Positions 35,053 to 46,495 of a stretch of DNA of 64,000 bases are shown here, in pieces. Positions within the stretch are counted from its first letter, which is position 1, and each line of letters opens with the position of its first letter. Source of the stretch: Panicum virgatum (Eukaryota; Streptophyta; Magnoliopsida; Poales; Poaceae); the NCBI RefSeq assembly GCF_016808335.1, contig NC_053140.1, positions 28,514,086 to 28,578,085 on the forward strand, given 5' to 3'. The notes below the pieces were generated by a model, which was not told where the DNA came from, ran no database searches, and saw only the letters and a list, made by a program, of their open reading frames with translations. The translations under genes were made by a program, and so were the position numbers.

Positions 35053-38000
35053 TCATCCCCGAGATTCAGCTTCACTACTAAAGAGACTGAGGAACTCGGC
35101 TCGGAGCGCGTCTTCTCTCTCCCAAGTTGCTTCTTCTTCCGAATGTCTACTCCACTGGACTCGACAAATTTTGACAGCTGAGTTGCGGGTTCTTCGCGTC
35201 ACAGTATCTAGAATTTTTACTGGTACTTCTTGGTATCTGAGATCATCCTGTAGGTCGATTGTTTCTGGGGCCACTTGTTCTTCTGGTACTCGCTAACACT
35301 TTCTGAGTTGGGACACATGGAATACATCGTGCACATCTGACATCTCTTCTGGCAACTGAAGCTTATAGGCTACCACTCCCACTTTCTTGATGATTGGGAA
35401 AGGTCCAATGTAACGTGGAGCCAACTTTCCTCGTACCTGGAATCTGCGTGTGCCGCAAATTGGGGAAACTTTAAGGTACACATAGTCTCCAACTTCGAAG
35501 CTGAGAGTACGTCTTCTTTTATCGGCATAACTTTTCTGGCGGGATTGAGCTGCCTTTAGATTCTCTCTGATTTCTGCTATCTTGTCTTCTGCTTCTTTAA
35601 TAAAATCTGGACCCTCAATAATGCGGTCACCGACTTCGGTCCACATGAGAGGTGTGCGACACTTCCTCCCGTAGAGGGCTTCAAACGGCGACATCTTCAA
35701 ACTGGACTGGTAGCTGTTGTTGTAAGAGAACTCCGCATATGGCAAACTATCTTCCCAAATTTTGCCATAAGTAAGAACACAGGCTCTTAGCATGTCTTCA
35801 AGGATCTGATTAATTCTTTCGGTCTGGCCATCAGTCTGAGGATGATAGGCTAAGCTGAAGTCCAACTTTGTACCAAGTGCTTCATGTAACCTGCTCCAGA
35901 ATCTCGAAGTGAACTGGGTGCCTCTATCTGACACAATCCTCTTAGGTACTCCATGCAACTTCACAATACGCTCAATATATAACTTGGCTAATTTATCACC
36001 TCCATAATTGGTACGCACTGGGATGAAGTGTGCCACTTTAGTGAGTCGATCGACAATTACCCAAACTGAGTCATGGCCGCTCTGGGTTCTTGGTAGACCG
36101 GTGATAAAATCCATACTAACTTCATCCCACTTCTATACTGGAATTGGCAACGGCTGAAGTAATCCACTGGGCTTCTGGTGCTCTGCCTTAACCCTTTTGC
36201 ACACATCACAATGAGCGACGAATCGAGCGATATCCCGCTTCATACCATTCCACCAATACTTCTCCTTAAGGTCCAGGTACATTTTCGTAGTGCCGGGGTG
36301 AATGGAATAAGTGGAGTTATGGGCTTCATCCAAGATGGTCCTGCGAAAATGACCTTGCTTAGGCACACATAATCTTTTCTTAAACCACAAGACTCCATCC
36401 TTATCTATCCTAAAATCTGGGGCTTTGCCTTCACTGTTGCGATCTTTAATCCATACCAATCTTTCATCCTCCATCTGAGCTTCCTTGATCTGGTCATCCA
36501 GGATGGGATGAACACTAAGATTGTGGTTGCAGGAGCGGCGTATAACCCTTAGGCTCAACTTCCTCATTTCTTCACTCAGCTCTGGGGCTTGCGTAACTAG
36601 GTGATGGCAATACGCTTTACGACTGAGCGCATCAGCCACCACATTTGCTTTTCCAGGGTGATAATGAATTTCTAAATCATAGTCTTTGATCAACTCCAAC
36701 CATCTTCTCTGTCTAAGGTTGAGATCTGACTGGGTGAAAATGTACTTCAGGCTCTTATGATCCGTGTAGATTTCACACTTGTTCCCGATTAGATAATGTC
36801 TCCAAATCTTCAGGGAATGCACCACTGCGGCTAACTCCAAGTCATGGGTGGGGTAGTTCTGCTCATGTGTTCTCCACTGTCTTGAGGCGTAAGCTACAAC
36901 TCTTCCTTCTTGCATAAGCACACAACCCAATCTTGTCGGGATGCGTCGCAATAAACGACAAAGTTCTTCTGATTATCTGGCAAGACTAGCACCGGGGCAG
37001 AAGTTAATCGCCTCTTCAACTCTTGAAAACTTCTCTCGCAAGCTTCAGACTAGACAAACTTCGTGTCCTTCCGGAGCAACTCGGTCATAGGCCGGGCTAT
37101 CTTAGAGAAACCTTCTATGAATCTTCGGTAATAGCCGGCTAATCCCAAGAAAGTCCTGATCTCCGAGGCTGAGGTTGGTTGCTTCCATTCTGATACTGCC
37201 TTGACCTTTTCTGGGTCCACTTCAATACCTTCAGTTGTTAATACATGACCCAGAAAATTGACTCTCTACAACCAGAATTCACACTTACTAAACTTGGCAT
37301 ACAACTGGTATTTTCTGAGCTTTCCCAGCACAACTCTGAGATGTTGTCCATGCTCCTCAGCACTCTTAGGGTAGACTAGTATGTCGTCTATGAATACCAC
37401 GACAAACTGATCTAACTCCTCCATAAACACCTTATTCATGAGGGTCATGAAAAAGGCAGGGGCATTAGTTAGACCAAAAGGCATCACTGTGAACTCATAC
37501 TGGCCGTAACAGGTCCTGAAGGCTGTCTTAGAGATGTCCTCTTATCGCACTTTGAGCTGATGATAACCTGACCTCAGATCTATCTTGGAGAAGAACTTAG
37601 CTCCCTTCAGCTGATCAAACAGGTCATCAATCCGAGGCAGAGGGTACTTGTTCTTGATGGTGACTGCATTCAGGTCACGGTAGTCCACACAAAGTCTCAT
37701 GCTTCCATCTCTCTTCTTCACAAAGAGCACTGGGGCTCCCCACGGAGAAGCAGTAGGTCTAATAAATGCCTTTTGTTGAAGCTCCTCAAGCTGCTTCTTC
37801 AACTCGGCAAGCTCTGGGGCTGCTAACCAATAGGCATTCTTTGCTATAGGCTTGGTTCCAGGGACTAAGTCAATAGTGAACTCTACATCTCTCTCTGGAG
37901 GCATACCGGGTAATTCATCTGGAAACACATCTGTAAATTCCTGAACTACTGGCACATCTTCTGGGGATTCTGCTTGAATGTGGTTCACCATGGAGTCTGA

Positions 38001-39608
38001 TAGGCTAGACTGGATTAGGCATGTGACTGTTAACCCTTGGTGGTTGGTGACTGTCACTGCTCTCTCAGCACAGGTTATGTTTCGTCGGTGCTTGGTGAGC
38101 CAGTCCATACCGAGTATGACATATATCCCTTTGGAAGCAAGGACTACTAGGTTGGTAAGGAATACTACCCCACTTAGGTTTATAGGGATATCTAAGACAC
38201 CTAAGTGGCAAGGTATATGACCTCCAGGCGAACGTGTCATTAGTGGCCTCTTAAGGGCTATAGTAGGTATATCATGCTTTTCCACAAAGTGGGAGGATAT
38301 AAAGGAATGCGATGCTCCATAATCAAAGAGCACTGAGGCTAGAGCTGATTGGACCAGAAACTCACCGAAAATCACTCCTGGTGCATCCTCTGCTTCTTCA
38401 GCATACACATGGTTCACCTTTGCCTTGCCGAAGGACTGCTGCTGGCTCCTAGCTGGTGCTGTACGGTTGGCTCCCGTCGGCTGTTTTGGTCCTTGAACAG
38501 AGTTGGAGAAAATAGAAGGGGCGGGCTGATTGAGATACAAACAGTTGGCCTTGTAGTGTCCGGCTTCGCGGCAGTGGAAACATGTCTTCACATTGGTCAC
38601 TTGACTTCCACCAGTCGGTTGGGTGCGGAAGGTATTCTGGGTCTTCATAACAGGAGCTGACTGGGCTGGCTTCTAGAAAGAATCGGGGTGCGTTTTGAAT
38701 GAGAAGGCACCCTGGCTCCTCTGGCCTGAGTGAGCCAGATACTGAGTCCTCTGAAACTTCTCCATCTGTTGGGGCTTCTTGCTTTCAAACCGTCGTTTGC
38801 GCTCACTGAGTTCTGACTTCTTATTTCTCTCAGTGGTGATAGCCCTGTTGATCATGGAATTAAAGTCACTGTGGGTGGTGACTTCAACCAAGGTCCTGAT
38901 TTCAAGGTTAAGCCCACCAAGAAAAGCTTCTTGCTTCTTTTCGTCATCATTGATATCCTCTAGTGCATAACGAGACAACTCCGTGAACTTATGAAGATAC
39001 TCCGTCACATTCATACCACCTTGACGAAGCTTTCTGAACTCATCCCTCTTGAGCTTCATAACACTGCTGGGAATGTGATGTTCTCTGAAGATCTTGACAA
39101 AGTCAGCCCATACCATCTCGTTAGCGTTTTCATTTATTTCCCGGTAACTCTGCCACCAAGCAAGGGCTGGTCCCCTTAACTGTTGTACTGCGAGCAAAAC
39201 CTTGTCTCTGTCATCTGCATGGACCACTTCGAGCTTCATTTCAATCTCTCGCAACCAATCATCTGCCTCAGTAGGGTTATCAGATCCTCCAAACTTAGGT
39301 GGCTGCAAGCGGTTGAAATTTGCAATTCTGCTGCCATTGCCATTATGATGCATTGCAGGTCTATTGTTGCCAAGATTGCCTTGAGCTTGAGCTGTGAGAA
39401 TGGTCACAAGAACTGGAAGGAGTTGGTTCTGCTGTTGTAGTATGGCTGCCAGATCAATGGGTGCTGGGCCATGGGGAGGTGGTGGCGGTAGGTGTCCATT
39501 TTCTGGTGCTTCTGGGGCTACATTCAGAGGGTCCTGGTTTCTCGGGCTGACCTCGTCACCGTCTTCCTGAGCATGGAGTCCCTGGACTCGGCTCGAACGA
39601 CGGGACAT
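35053..39608 (-). pseudogene. Gypsy gag-pol, interrupted
   Basis: Gag begins with an ATG at 39606-39608 (MSRRSSRVQG) and has the retrotransposon gag domain (LRGPALAWWQSYRE, LRQGGMNVTEYLHKFTELSR). The CCHC knuckle [14 protein letters not shown] lies near 38550. Protease has [11 protein letters not shown], where the residue after the catalytic Asp is Tyr rather than Ser or Thr. Reverse transcriptase has [20 protein letters not shown] and FIDDILVY. RNase H has [12 protein letters not shown], and integrase has an HHCC zinc finger ([11 protein letters not shown]) and the D,D,E core (IVDRLTK, VSDRGTQF, TDGQTER). The tail after 35274 is chromodomain-like. In-frame stops lie at 38673-38675, 37542-37544, 37266-37268, 37050-37052, 36133-36135 and 35293-35295, and a 1-bp frameshift lies near 36937. 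The first stop may be the native gag boundary or a mutation. Confidence 0.93.
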
Positions 39609-39986
39609 CTATGGTCAAGGAGGGATAAGGTAAGATTAGGTGGCTCTCCTAATTTATTACTGGGGTAGATTTGTATATATAATAGCACACAACACAAACG
39701 AATCATTCAAGCACCACACAAGCATTCATTCAAACAAGCAGGGATACATGACACGACGGATTACAATAACGCGGCTCGACTTTTAAGGGTCGGCCGTGAC
39801 GACTCGACTACTGAACCCTACAACACGGTCTTCGGGGTCACTGTTTCCGGGATCTTGGGGAGACGCGGGAGGCGTGGGAGGCACTGATTCACAAATCCTC
39901 CTGCGTGGTTGGGACGAGGAACACAATGGGATTCCCTCTAGGATTAGTGGCTCCGTGGCAGTCCTGGGATGGCGTTCCTTGTGCTA

Positions 39987-40640
39987 GGCACGGTCCACTA
40001 GGTAGACACCCCTAAGGAGCTGACTGTGACGATCTGCCTGCTCCCTAAGGTTCTCTTCGGCCACGGCAAGGCGGCTTTCAACTTCGGCTGCTCGGGCTTC
40101 TGCCTGGGCTACGGCCAGTTTAGCCCTACGCCAAGGGGACTCCGCTCCCTCAGCACGCTAGATTAAATCTCTCACACGCTGATGCAGTTGGTCGCACAAA
40201 TCATCGAGGCTAAGGAAATAGCCATACATAGCGACAACTGTGGGGTTCTTCTCTGTCCCTGCGGGGCTTTCCAGGTTGCGGATCCTCGCCGCCCAAGCAG
40301 GACGGCTACGATCCAATGGTGGAAAGTACTTCATGGGAGTGGAACCCAAGTGCCATTCAAACATCTGGCACAGGTACCGCAGTGCCTTGCGAGCTGCAAG
40401 TTGAATGGTGTCAGGCATACGGGCTCTAGTGGCGGTGACGCTCCAGGGTTGCATCTCCAAGTACTTATCACTGGCGCCAATATGGATGGTGACCTCACAG
40501 CTTTCGGTGCCATGCTCCATGAACTCGCGACCCACGTACTCCGGTCGTTCCGAAATACCAATTCGCACCGTGGCAGCATAAAGCACCCTGGGGAATCCAT
40601 CTTCGTTGATGCAGTAGGTGGTAGTCCAGTCATCCGCCAT
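39987..40640 (-). pseudogene. Extra ORF between primer binding site and gag of the gypsy element
   Basis: A sense-strand frame starts at the ATG at 40638-40640 (MADDWTTTYCINEDGFPRVL). It is open for 160 codons to a TAG at 40158-40160, then continues in the same frame for 57 codons to a second stop at 39984-39986. The first part is globular-looking, with Trp, Tyr and His spread evenly (FEWHLGSTPMKYFPPLDRSR). The part after the first stop is Ala/Glu/Arg-rich and should form a coiled coil. It has no gag, protease or nucleic-acid-binding motif that I recognise. From memory, similar ORFs occur upstream of gag in some grass gypsy elements; their function is unknown. In this copy the first stop truncates the protein before the coiled coil. 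Confidence 0.7.
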
Positions 40641-40768
40641 CTGACTTACAAAGGTAGGGTTAGCATAATAAGGATAAAGTTTTAAGGAGTAATAGGGTTT
40701 CAAGGATTGACCATCCTCGGGCTCCTACGGTCATCGTTACTACCAGTGCATGTCCTACAGCCAAGCAT

Positions 40769-40781
40769 GGCTCTGATACCA
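40769..40781 (-). other. Primer binding site of the gypsy element (tRNA-iMet)
   Basis: On the - strand it reads TGGTATCAGAGCC, complementary to the 3' end of plant initiator methionine tRNA. It lies two bases inside the 5' LTR end at 40784. Confidence 0.95.
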
Positions 40782-40783
40782 CC

Positions 40784-43700
40784 TGAAGCGCCCCGACCCG
40801 AAGATCAAGGCTAAACCATGTATTATTTACCGAATTAAGTCTCCGGCACAATACATGTTACATCAAGTGGAGTCCAGAGTCATACAGAGCTTTATTTAAC
40901 ATGTACATGAGGAGTAAAGTGATAACACAAAGCTACACAGAACAACCATAAGATAACAACTAGCATAACGACATGCAGGACTAGCTCTTCATCCATCACG
41001 GCTCCACTCGAAAAGCTTGGGTGCAGACACAATCTACTCGCAGTCTTCTGGCACAAAGTCAGGATCCTCTGGAGAAAAATCAACAAGGGTTGAGTACAAG
41101 AGTACTCAGCAAGTTCCACCTCACCCTACGGGAGGGGAATGACATGCACGACGCACATTAAGCACAATGCATTAGCAATGCAACTCATGGTATGCAACTC
41201 TTCCCGACACAACCCACAGTAGGTAGCTCACTAGTTGTCAGGACCACACAGTAGCCTGTCCATACCGTGGACACGGACCATTCGAATGGATTATACACTC
41301 TGCAGAGGTCGTACACTGTACCCACACGCTCGACTGCCCAAACGGACAACCGACATAGCCGACACCCAGCCGTGGTCACGCCCCAGCCCGGCCGCACAAA
41401 CCCTCGGGCCCTGACCCCAATTGTCCATACCCGTAAACCATCCCTGCGACCGTCAGGCTAACCAGTGGGATTAGGCTAAGTCCGGCCCATACCGGAACCT
41501 GTGGTCATACTAAAGTAAGCTAGGTGAGATGTCAAAACAACTCAGTCCTTATGGTTCACTAGGGCAGCAACCATCCCTCAACATGTCAACTTGAGCCTAC
41601 CACCACGGTAGCACTCACCTGCCAGTCTACCACCACGGTAGCGCCGGCTCCAGCATACCCAGCTGCCCTAGCCTCAGCCAAAACCCTTCATATCCTAGTC
41701 TCAACTCTGGATATGCATAACTACTCATATGCATGTATGAGCACATTCAATCACTCAAGTACCAGTATATGTAATCGATCCTAAACCAGGGCTACAACTA
41801 AACGTCCTCACATGGATGCAACCGCTCACGTAGGGGTCGATGAATCTTGCCTTTGCTTACGTACACGTCGGTGGCGGCGGCTTCATGCTCGCGGTACGGG
41901 TCTTCTGGCTCCGGCTCACGGTACTGGCCTTCGTACTCCTTGGCAGGCTCCTCCTTGGTCACTCCGTGATCTACGGGCGAAAACGGCACAACCGGCAAAT
42001 AAACACAAGCAAGCTGTAAAATAAGCTCAAATAGAGATGAAAATAGGAGGAATAGATAGTATATGATTTGAGGAGAGTTTAGGAAAAAGAGTTACGTGAA
42101 AAGGAGTTGATATGAAGGAGATATTGAGTTTACAGTATTGGTTGGTATTCAATTTTGAAAATAGAATGATTTGGATTAAGTGCTCACGGCCTGATGGGTG
42201 TTTTGGGCCTTTATTAGTATTGCGGAGTTAATGGTCGGGGAGCTGCCTGCCATCTCACCTTGGCGCGGAACAGCTCGAGGAAGAGGGTCAGCTGTTGGGG
42301 CTTCGTCTCGTGAGTGAGCTGGGCTCGTGAGAAGTGGTTCAGCTAGCAGAGCGAAGCGGCTCGGTGTGCTTGGGCTGATGATGGGGCTCGTCACGGCCTC
42401 GCTCCTTTTATAGGCGAGGAGAGCAGCAGCGGCATCGCGCAGGGACGGGCGACGGCGTGGGCTGCGGCAGCTCGTCGTCAATGCAAATAGTGGCAGTGCT
42501 GAAGGCGCGAGCGTCGAGGCAGCAAAGCCGGCGAGGACGCTGCAGCGGCGTTTGCGAGGTGGGGACGCGGAGGTGGGCGGCACGGCGTGGTGCCGACGGC
42601 AGTGCGCGGTCCCGTCGTGGGGCCGGCATGTCGCGCGTGCGCGAGCGAGAGCGAGCGCGGGTGAGGACGGTAGGGAGGGGGCGTCGGGCTTCTTTTATAG
42701 ACGAGGTGAGGCGGTTCGCGCGACGGAGAAAAAAATCTCGGCCGGCACTGTGCGCGACAACCCCGATTTATGGCGAGGTGGGTGCCGCCATATTTGCATG
42801 ACGGGTTATTTAATATTGTGAGCACTCTTGCCGGCTTCCAGGAAATGGAGTGAGTGCTGCCATGATGGGTCATTTCAAGGTCAATGGTGTGGGTACTCTG
42901 TGGCTTCCAGGGGATGATGAAGTTATGGCGAAGGAGATAGGCGCTGTCATGATTGTCTGGGAATTATGGCGTGGTACGGTGACTCGAGAGGCTTCTATGG
43001 AAAGAGACGAGATGATTTTTGTCGTAGGTGCAATCATGCGTATGCTGGTTACTGAAGGGAACGAATGTACTAACGCAAGGCAAGAGTATAAAATAGTTTA
43101 CCTAGTAGTTATGTAATACATCATATAACGTTAGTATTATTCTATGTTGCTAGTTTAATTGCAACATAAACTTTATTTTAGTGATTGTTGGAAATTGAGG
43201 TGGCCCTAATACCCACTAAGTTGAGGATCTACCCCTATGACACACCAACTCACTTCAGAGTCGGTCAGCTTCTAGTTACTTAGTGTATCGGGTCCTTTTG
43301 ACGGCAGAGCCGCCTTTTGCTTCCTGGAGGCATAGCCTACCAACAGATGAAGCTCGCTTCCGGGTGATAGAGCCAACATTCGATGAAGCCCAGACCCTTT
43401 TGTGATCCCGGGTGACAGAGCCAACCTTCGATGGATCACAACTTATACTCTAAGTACTTAAGTTTAACCGGGAGACTAACACTTATAAAGACACTTACCT
43501 TATTGGAGCAACAAAGTTACAAAGGAACACACACCTTTAAGTGGCTAGCCTAGCACTCACCCTTCTTGCCCTACCACAACTCATCTACCTTGCTCATGGA
43601 TGGATGCCATGGCAAGGAGGGGGGCTCTATTTATAGGTCAAGGGGAGCCATGGTATTAGGACAAGTGTCCCCCTTCTAGAGAATTCCAAAATATTCTAAT

Positions 43701-43826
43701 ATTTTTAAAATTTTACTTATTACTAATTCTAGAGTACTCCATGGAAAATATCGCACTCTTAGTGGAGAATGTTCTAGAGGGTTGCCTTGCATTTCTTTCA
43801 ATAGTGATGAAAACTGGGATGTTACA
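40784..43826 (-). repeat. 5' LTR of the gypsy element
   Basis: The 3043-bp LTR runs on the - strand from TGTAACATCCC (43826) to GCGCTTCA (40784). It carries TATA-like boxes at 43628-43635 (TATAAATA, about 190 bp from the LTR start), 42693-42699 and 42406-42412 (both TATAAAA). It includes an additional segment of about 50 bp near 43380-43430, bounded by repeats of GAGCCAAC(A/C)TTCGATG, that is missing from the 3' LTR. Coding-looking frames inside it are not genes. Confidence 0.92.
43628..43635 (-). promoter_or_regulatory. Candidate TATA box of the gypsy 5' LTR
   Basis: It reads CTATAAATAG on the - strand about 190 bp into the LTR. Motif evidence only; two further TATAAAA boxes lie about 1 kb downstream in the same LTR. 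Confidence 0.5.
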
Positions 43827-44358
43827 GTCGCGGCGGCGGTACTCCTGCTCGCGCGCGCCGACCATGGCTGCGGAGGCCTCCCTCCCTCCATCCTTCCTCC
43901 TCGGGCATGCCGGCCTCCCCTGGATCCAGCGGTGGAGAGCAGCTGTGGCGGATCTCAGCAACGGAGCTCCTCTCCTCCCTGCTCGCCGGCAGATCTGCAG
44001 AGGATCTTGGCGGCGGAGCTCCTCCCCTCCCTACTCGCCGCTACCGGGCGCCCTCGCGCGGCCTCACTGCCCTTGCGCCGGGCGGTTGGAGGCACGAGGG
44101 CGGGCGGGCCCCGCACAGTGGAGGCGTGTAGCAGGCGTCCACTACTCCGCTGAATTTGGCGGAGCACAGGACATAGCTCACCAGCATAGAGTACTTGGTG
44201 TAGGATAATTTTACTCTAATGTGTACTGGAGTATCGACATAGAGGTCCCGGTGTAGACAGCCTTATCGGCAATGCCCACCCTGCGCTTGCGGGGCCGCAG
44301 CGCTCGAGGGTGCCAGACTGCCAGTGGTGAGGCCATAGGAGCCCCTGGTGCTGGCTAT

Positions 44359-44638
44359 TGTAACGTCCCGCCACCCCGAGGCCGGGCCTACTTACATCTG
44401 GCTGCTTTCTAGGACATAGACTGTCCTCACAGACCAACACCAGTCTTTTCTGCACACTTTGTCCTCACTCGTGCGCACCCGGGAAGAACTTCCCGGTCGG
44501 TCACCCATCCCCAAATTTCTCCGAGCCAAGCACGCTTAACCTCGGAGTTCTTTGGAGACCGGCTTTCGGAAAAGAAGTTGCAACTTGTTGGTATGAGTAT
44601 CCTATTAATCCTATTAAGCCCTGAGCCGGGGTGTCACA
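44359..44638 (-). repeat. 3' LTR of Cassandra
   Basis: It is 280 bp, bounded by TGTGACA and GTTACA on the - strand. It matches 44965-45260 closely but lacks the 16-bp duplication there. Confidence 0.92.
44481..44551 (-). other. 5S rRNA-like segment in the Cassandra 3' LTR
   Basis: On the - strand AGAACTCCGAGGTTAAGCG runs into GTGCTTGG and then GGATGGGTGACC and GGGAAGTTC. This is the order of the internal control region (A box and C box) of plant 5S rRNA genes. It is a transposon-borne derivative, not a functional 5S gene, because the 5' part of 5S is not preserved. Confidence 0.88.
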
Positions 44639-44948
44639 TGCTCACCCTCTTAAGAGACCGACATCCTCGTCGGTCAATCCCAAGCCAGGAACGTCCTCTC
44701 TTGGCCACGTCCCGTACGTCTAGTGCCAGCAGCCCATGTGCCACGTCCGTGCGTCCAGTGCCAACGGTCCCTGTGCCACGTCCGTGCGTCCAGTGCCAAC
44801 GGCGCATCCCAGATGCCTGCGCACTGACCCGCCACGCGCCCGTGCACATGCCGGTGGCATCTGCGCCCCGGTGGCATCTGCGCCCCCACGCGCCCGTGCT
44901 CATGCCTCCGCACTTACGCCCGTACGTGCCCGTGAAACCGCGAGAGTC

Positions 44949-44961
44949 GGCTCTGATACCA
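44949..44961 (-). other. Primer binding site of Cassandra (tRNA-iMet)
   Basis: TGGTATCAGAGCC on the - strand, three bases inside the 5' LTR end at 44965. Confidence 0.92.
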
Positions 44962-44964
44962 TTC

Positions 44965-45260
44965 TGTAACATCCCGCCTCACCGAGGCCCCGCCTCACCG
45001 AGGCCGGGCCCACTTACATCTGGCTGCTTTCTAGGACATAGACTGTCCTCACAGACCAACACCAGTCTTTTCTGCACACTTTGTCCTCACTCGTGCGCAC
45101 CCGGGAAGAACTTCCCGGTCGGTCACCCATCCCCAAATTTCTCCGGGCCAAGCATGCTTAACCTCGGAGTTCTTTGGAGACTGGTTTCCGGAAAAGAAGT
45201 TGCAACTTATTGGTATAAGTATCATATTAATCATATTAAGCCCTGGGCCGGGGTGTCACA
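44965..45260 (-). repeat. 5' LTR of Cassandra
   Basis: It is 296 bp, including a tandem duplication of about 16 bp of CCGCCTCACCGAGGCC near 44972-45005, absent from the other LTR. The 5S-like segment is at 45103-45172. Confidence 0.92.
45103..45172 (-). other. 5S rRNA-like segment in the Cassandra 5' LTR
   Basis: Same organisation as 44481-44551, with two visible substitutions (GGCCCGGAG for GGCTCGGAG; GCATGC for GCGTGC). Confidence 0.88.
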
Positions 45261-45265
45261 GCTAT

Positions 45266-46487
45266 GCTAAGCGTGGTTGGGGCCGCGGGCCGCATGGACA
45301 CCGGCAGAGGAGTCTGCTGGAAGTGGAACAGAAAAGGAGCTAGTGTGTGTGCGCGCGCTGTGATTGGGAAAGAAGAAAATAATTACGTGCTTGTTGCTCG
45401 GGTGCGTTTATATATCACCGAATGTGATGGAATCGAAAACCATCACTTGCACTAAAATGTTTCGCCAGCCCAAAAACCAAATGGCCCACCGACCATAATG
45501 ACTGGTTGGTTGCAAAAGTAACGGAATGGTATTTTGGGAACGGAACCATTGTTTCCATGGTATTTTGCGTATCGTCGATCTTTTAATGGTATTTTTTGAA
45601 AATGATGATCTTTCAATGATGTGGAACCAATTTTCCGTTGTCTGAGTTATGGGCTGGCTAGTTGGGTCTAGAAATTTTGATGGAGCTTTGACCTTGGGCC
45701 TCCTAAAGGAATTTCGAGTATTTCGCGTACCTGAATTATCCGAACTAAATTCGTGTTTCTTGATGACAGAGCGATCAGGTTTTTCTGTCCAGGCCTAGCA
45801 AGACCGCCCCCCTCAACAGTTGTCAAAATGCTAGTACGAATGAAGATATTTTATTTGAAACTATCCAGAACGGTACTGTCTCCACCATATGTTTTGAATG
45901 CATAGCTAACATGGTGAATAATAAAAGTATGCACATTCTTTAGTAGTACATTTTTAACTTTTTAATGTGAAAAAATGTGCATCCTAGTATGTTACACTAT
46001 TTGTTAATTTATTTATTGGTATATAGAGAAAATTATGCATCGATTGTTGGATTTTTTTTCACACAAATATAGCATCTCATATGTCCAATAATTTAATAAT
46101 TTTTATTTGCACAAAAATATGTGCATCCCGTCCATTCTATTTTTTTTATAATTTTTACATTACTATTATTCATAGGGCATCAAATCAGATGTGCATCCTG
46201 AACTATAAATGATTTTATGATTTTGCTGTGTCAATTGTGCATCATAGTATTTTTTTTATTTTGCTTGTTTGCATTCTCTGAGCATTTGAAACAAATAAAT
46301 ATGTGCATACAGCTTCAGTGCAGCTTCCAATACATCTATGACAAGACTTCGGTTTCCACATTTCTCTGTTCGCGCTCCATTTCGATCTTTACCTTTGTTG
46401 GACGAACTGACACCTACTCCAACCTCCTTTACGCACGTCCTGCAAATCCACGATGATCGTGCTGCACATCTGGACGGGGAGCCGGTG
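45266..46487. other. Intergenic region with a recurring TGTGCATC motif
   Basis: No gene is recognised. From about 45925 to 46310 the AT-rich sequence repeats TGTGCATC or close variants roughly every 50-90 bp (near 45969, 46032, 46120, 46190 and 46229). This looks like a decayed tandem repeat or an unidentified mobile element. Confidence 0.45.
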
Positions 46488-46495
46488 ATCCTAGG

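Larger units (their letters stand above)
31551..43826 (-). mobile_element. Ty3/gypsy chromovirus, full-length, degenerate
   Basis: The 12,276-bp element is flanked by GTCGC on both sides (31546-31550 and 43827-43831). It lies on the - strand. The 5' LTR is 40784-43826, the primer binding site 40769-40781 matches initiator methionine tRNA, an extra ORF follows at 39987-40640, then gag-pol from 39608 down to 35053, and the 3' LTR is 31551-35028. The pol order (protease, reverse transcriptase, RNase H, integrase, chromodomain-like tail) is that of gypsy chromoviruses. Several stops and one frameshift make this copy non-autonomous. The LTRs differ visibly by substitutions and by large indels, so it is older than the Sirevirus at 50-63 kb. 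Confidence 0.95.
31116..44262. mobile_element. Non-autonomous PIF-like element split by a gypsy retrotransposon
   Basis: The left end GGCTGTCTGTGCTC at 31116 and the right end, GGCTGTCTACACCG read inward from 44262, share an 8-bp perfect terminus. Both are flanked by TTA (31113-31115 and 44263-44265). After removing the gypsy element and one copy of its 5-bp duplication, the element is about 866 bp. It has AT-rich ends and a GC-rich middle (31360-31550 joined to 43832-44150). The middle reads open in several frames but has no recognisable domain, so it could be a captured gene fragment or low-complexity filler. The TIR match is short, so confidence is moderate. Confidence 0.6.
44359..45260 (-). 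mobile_element. Cassandra-type TRIM retrotransposon with 5S rRNA-like LTRs
   Basis: The 902-bp element is flanked by GCTAT (44354-44358 and 45261-45265). It is on the - strand: 5' LTR 44965-45260, primer binding site TGGTATCAGAGCC at 44949-44961, a 326-bp non-coding interior, and 3' LTR 44359-44638. On the - strand both LTRs start TGTGACACCCCGGC and end GTTACA. Each contains a segment strongly resembling plant 5S rRNA, with GTTAAGCGTGCTTGG and GGATGGGTGACC in the correct order and spacing. This combination defines the Cassandra family. It encodes no protein and relies on other elements. The interior has three tandem units of about 33 bp (44700-44805, CCACGTCCGTGCGTCCAGTG). Confidence 0.93.

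Noticed and set aside
44481..45172. Functional 5S rRNA genes
   Set aside because: The segments match only part of 5S, are diverged, and sit inside paired LTRs with a primer binding site, so they are Cassandra-borne.
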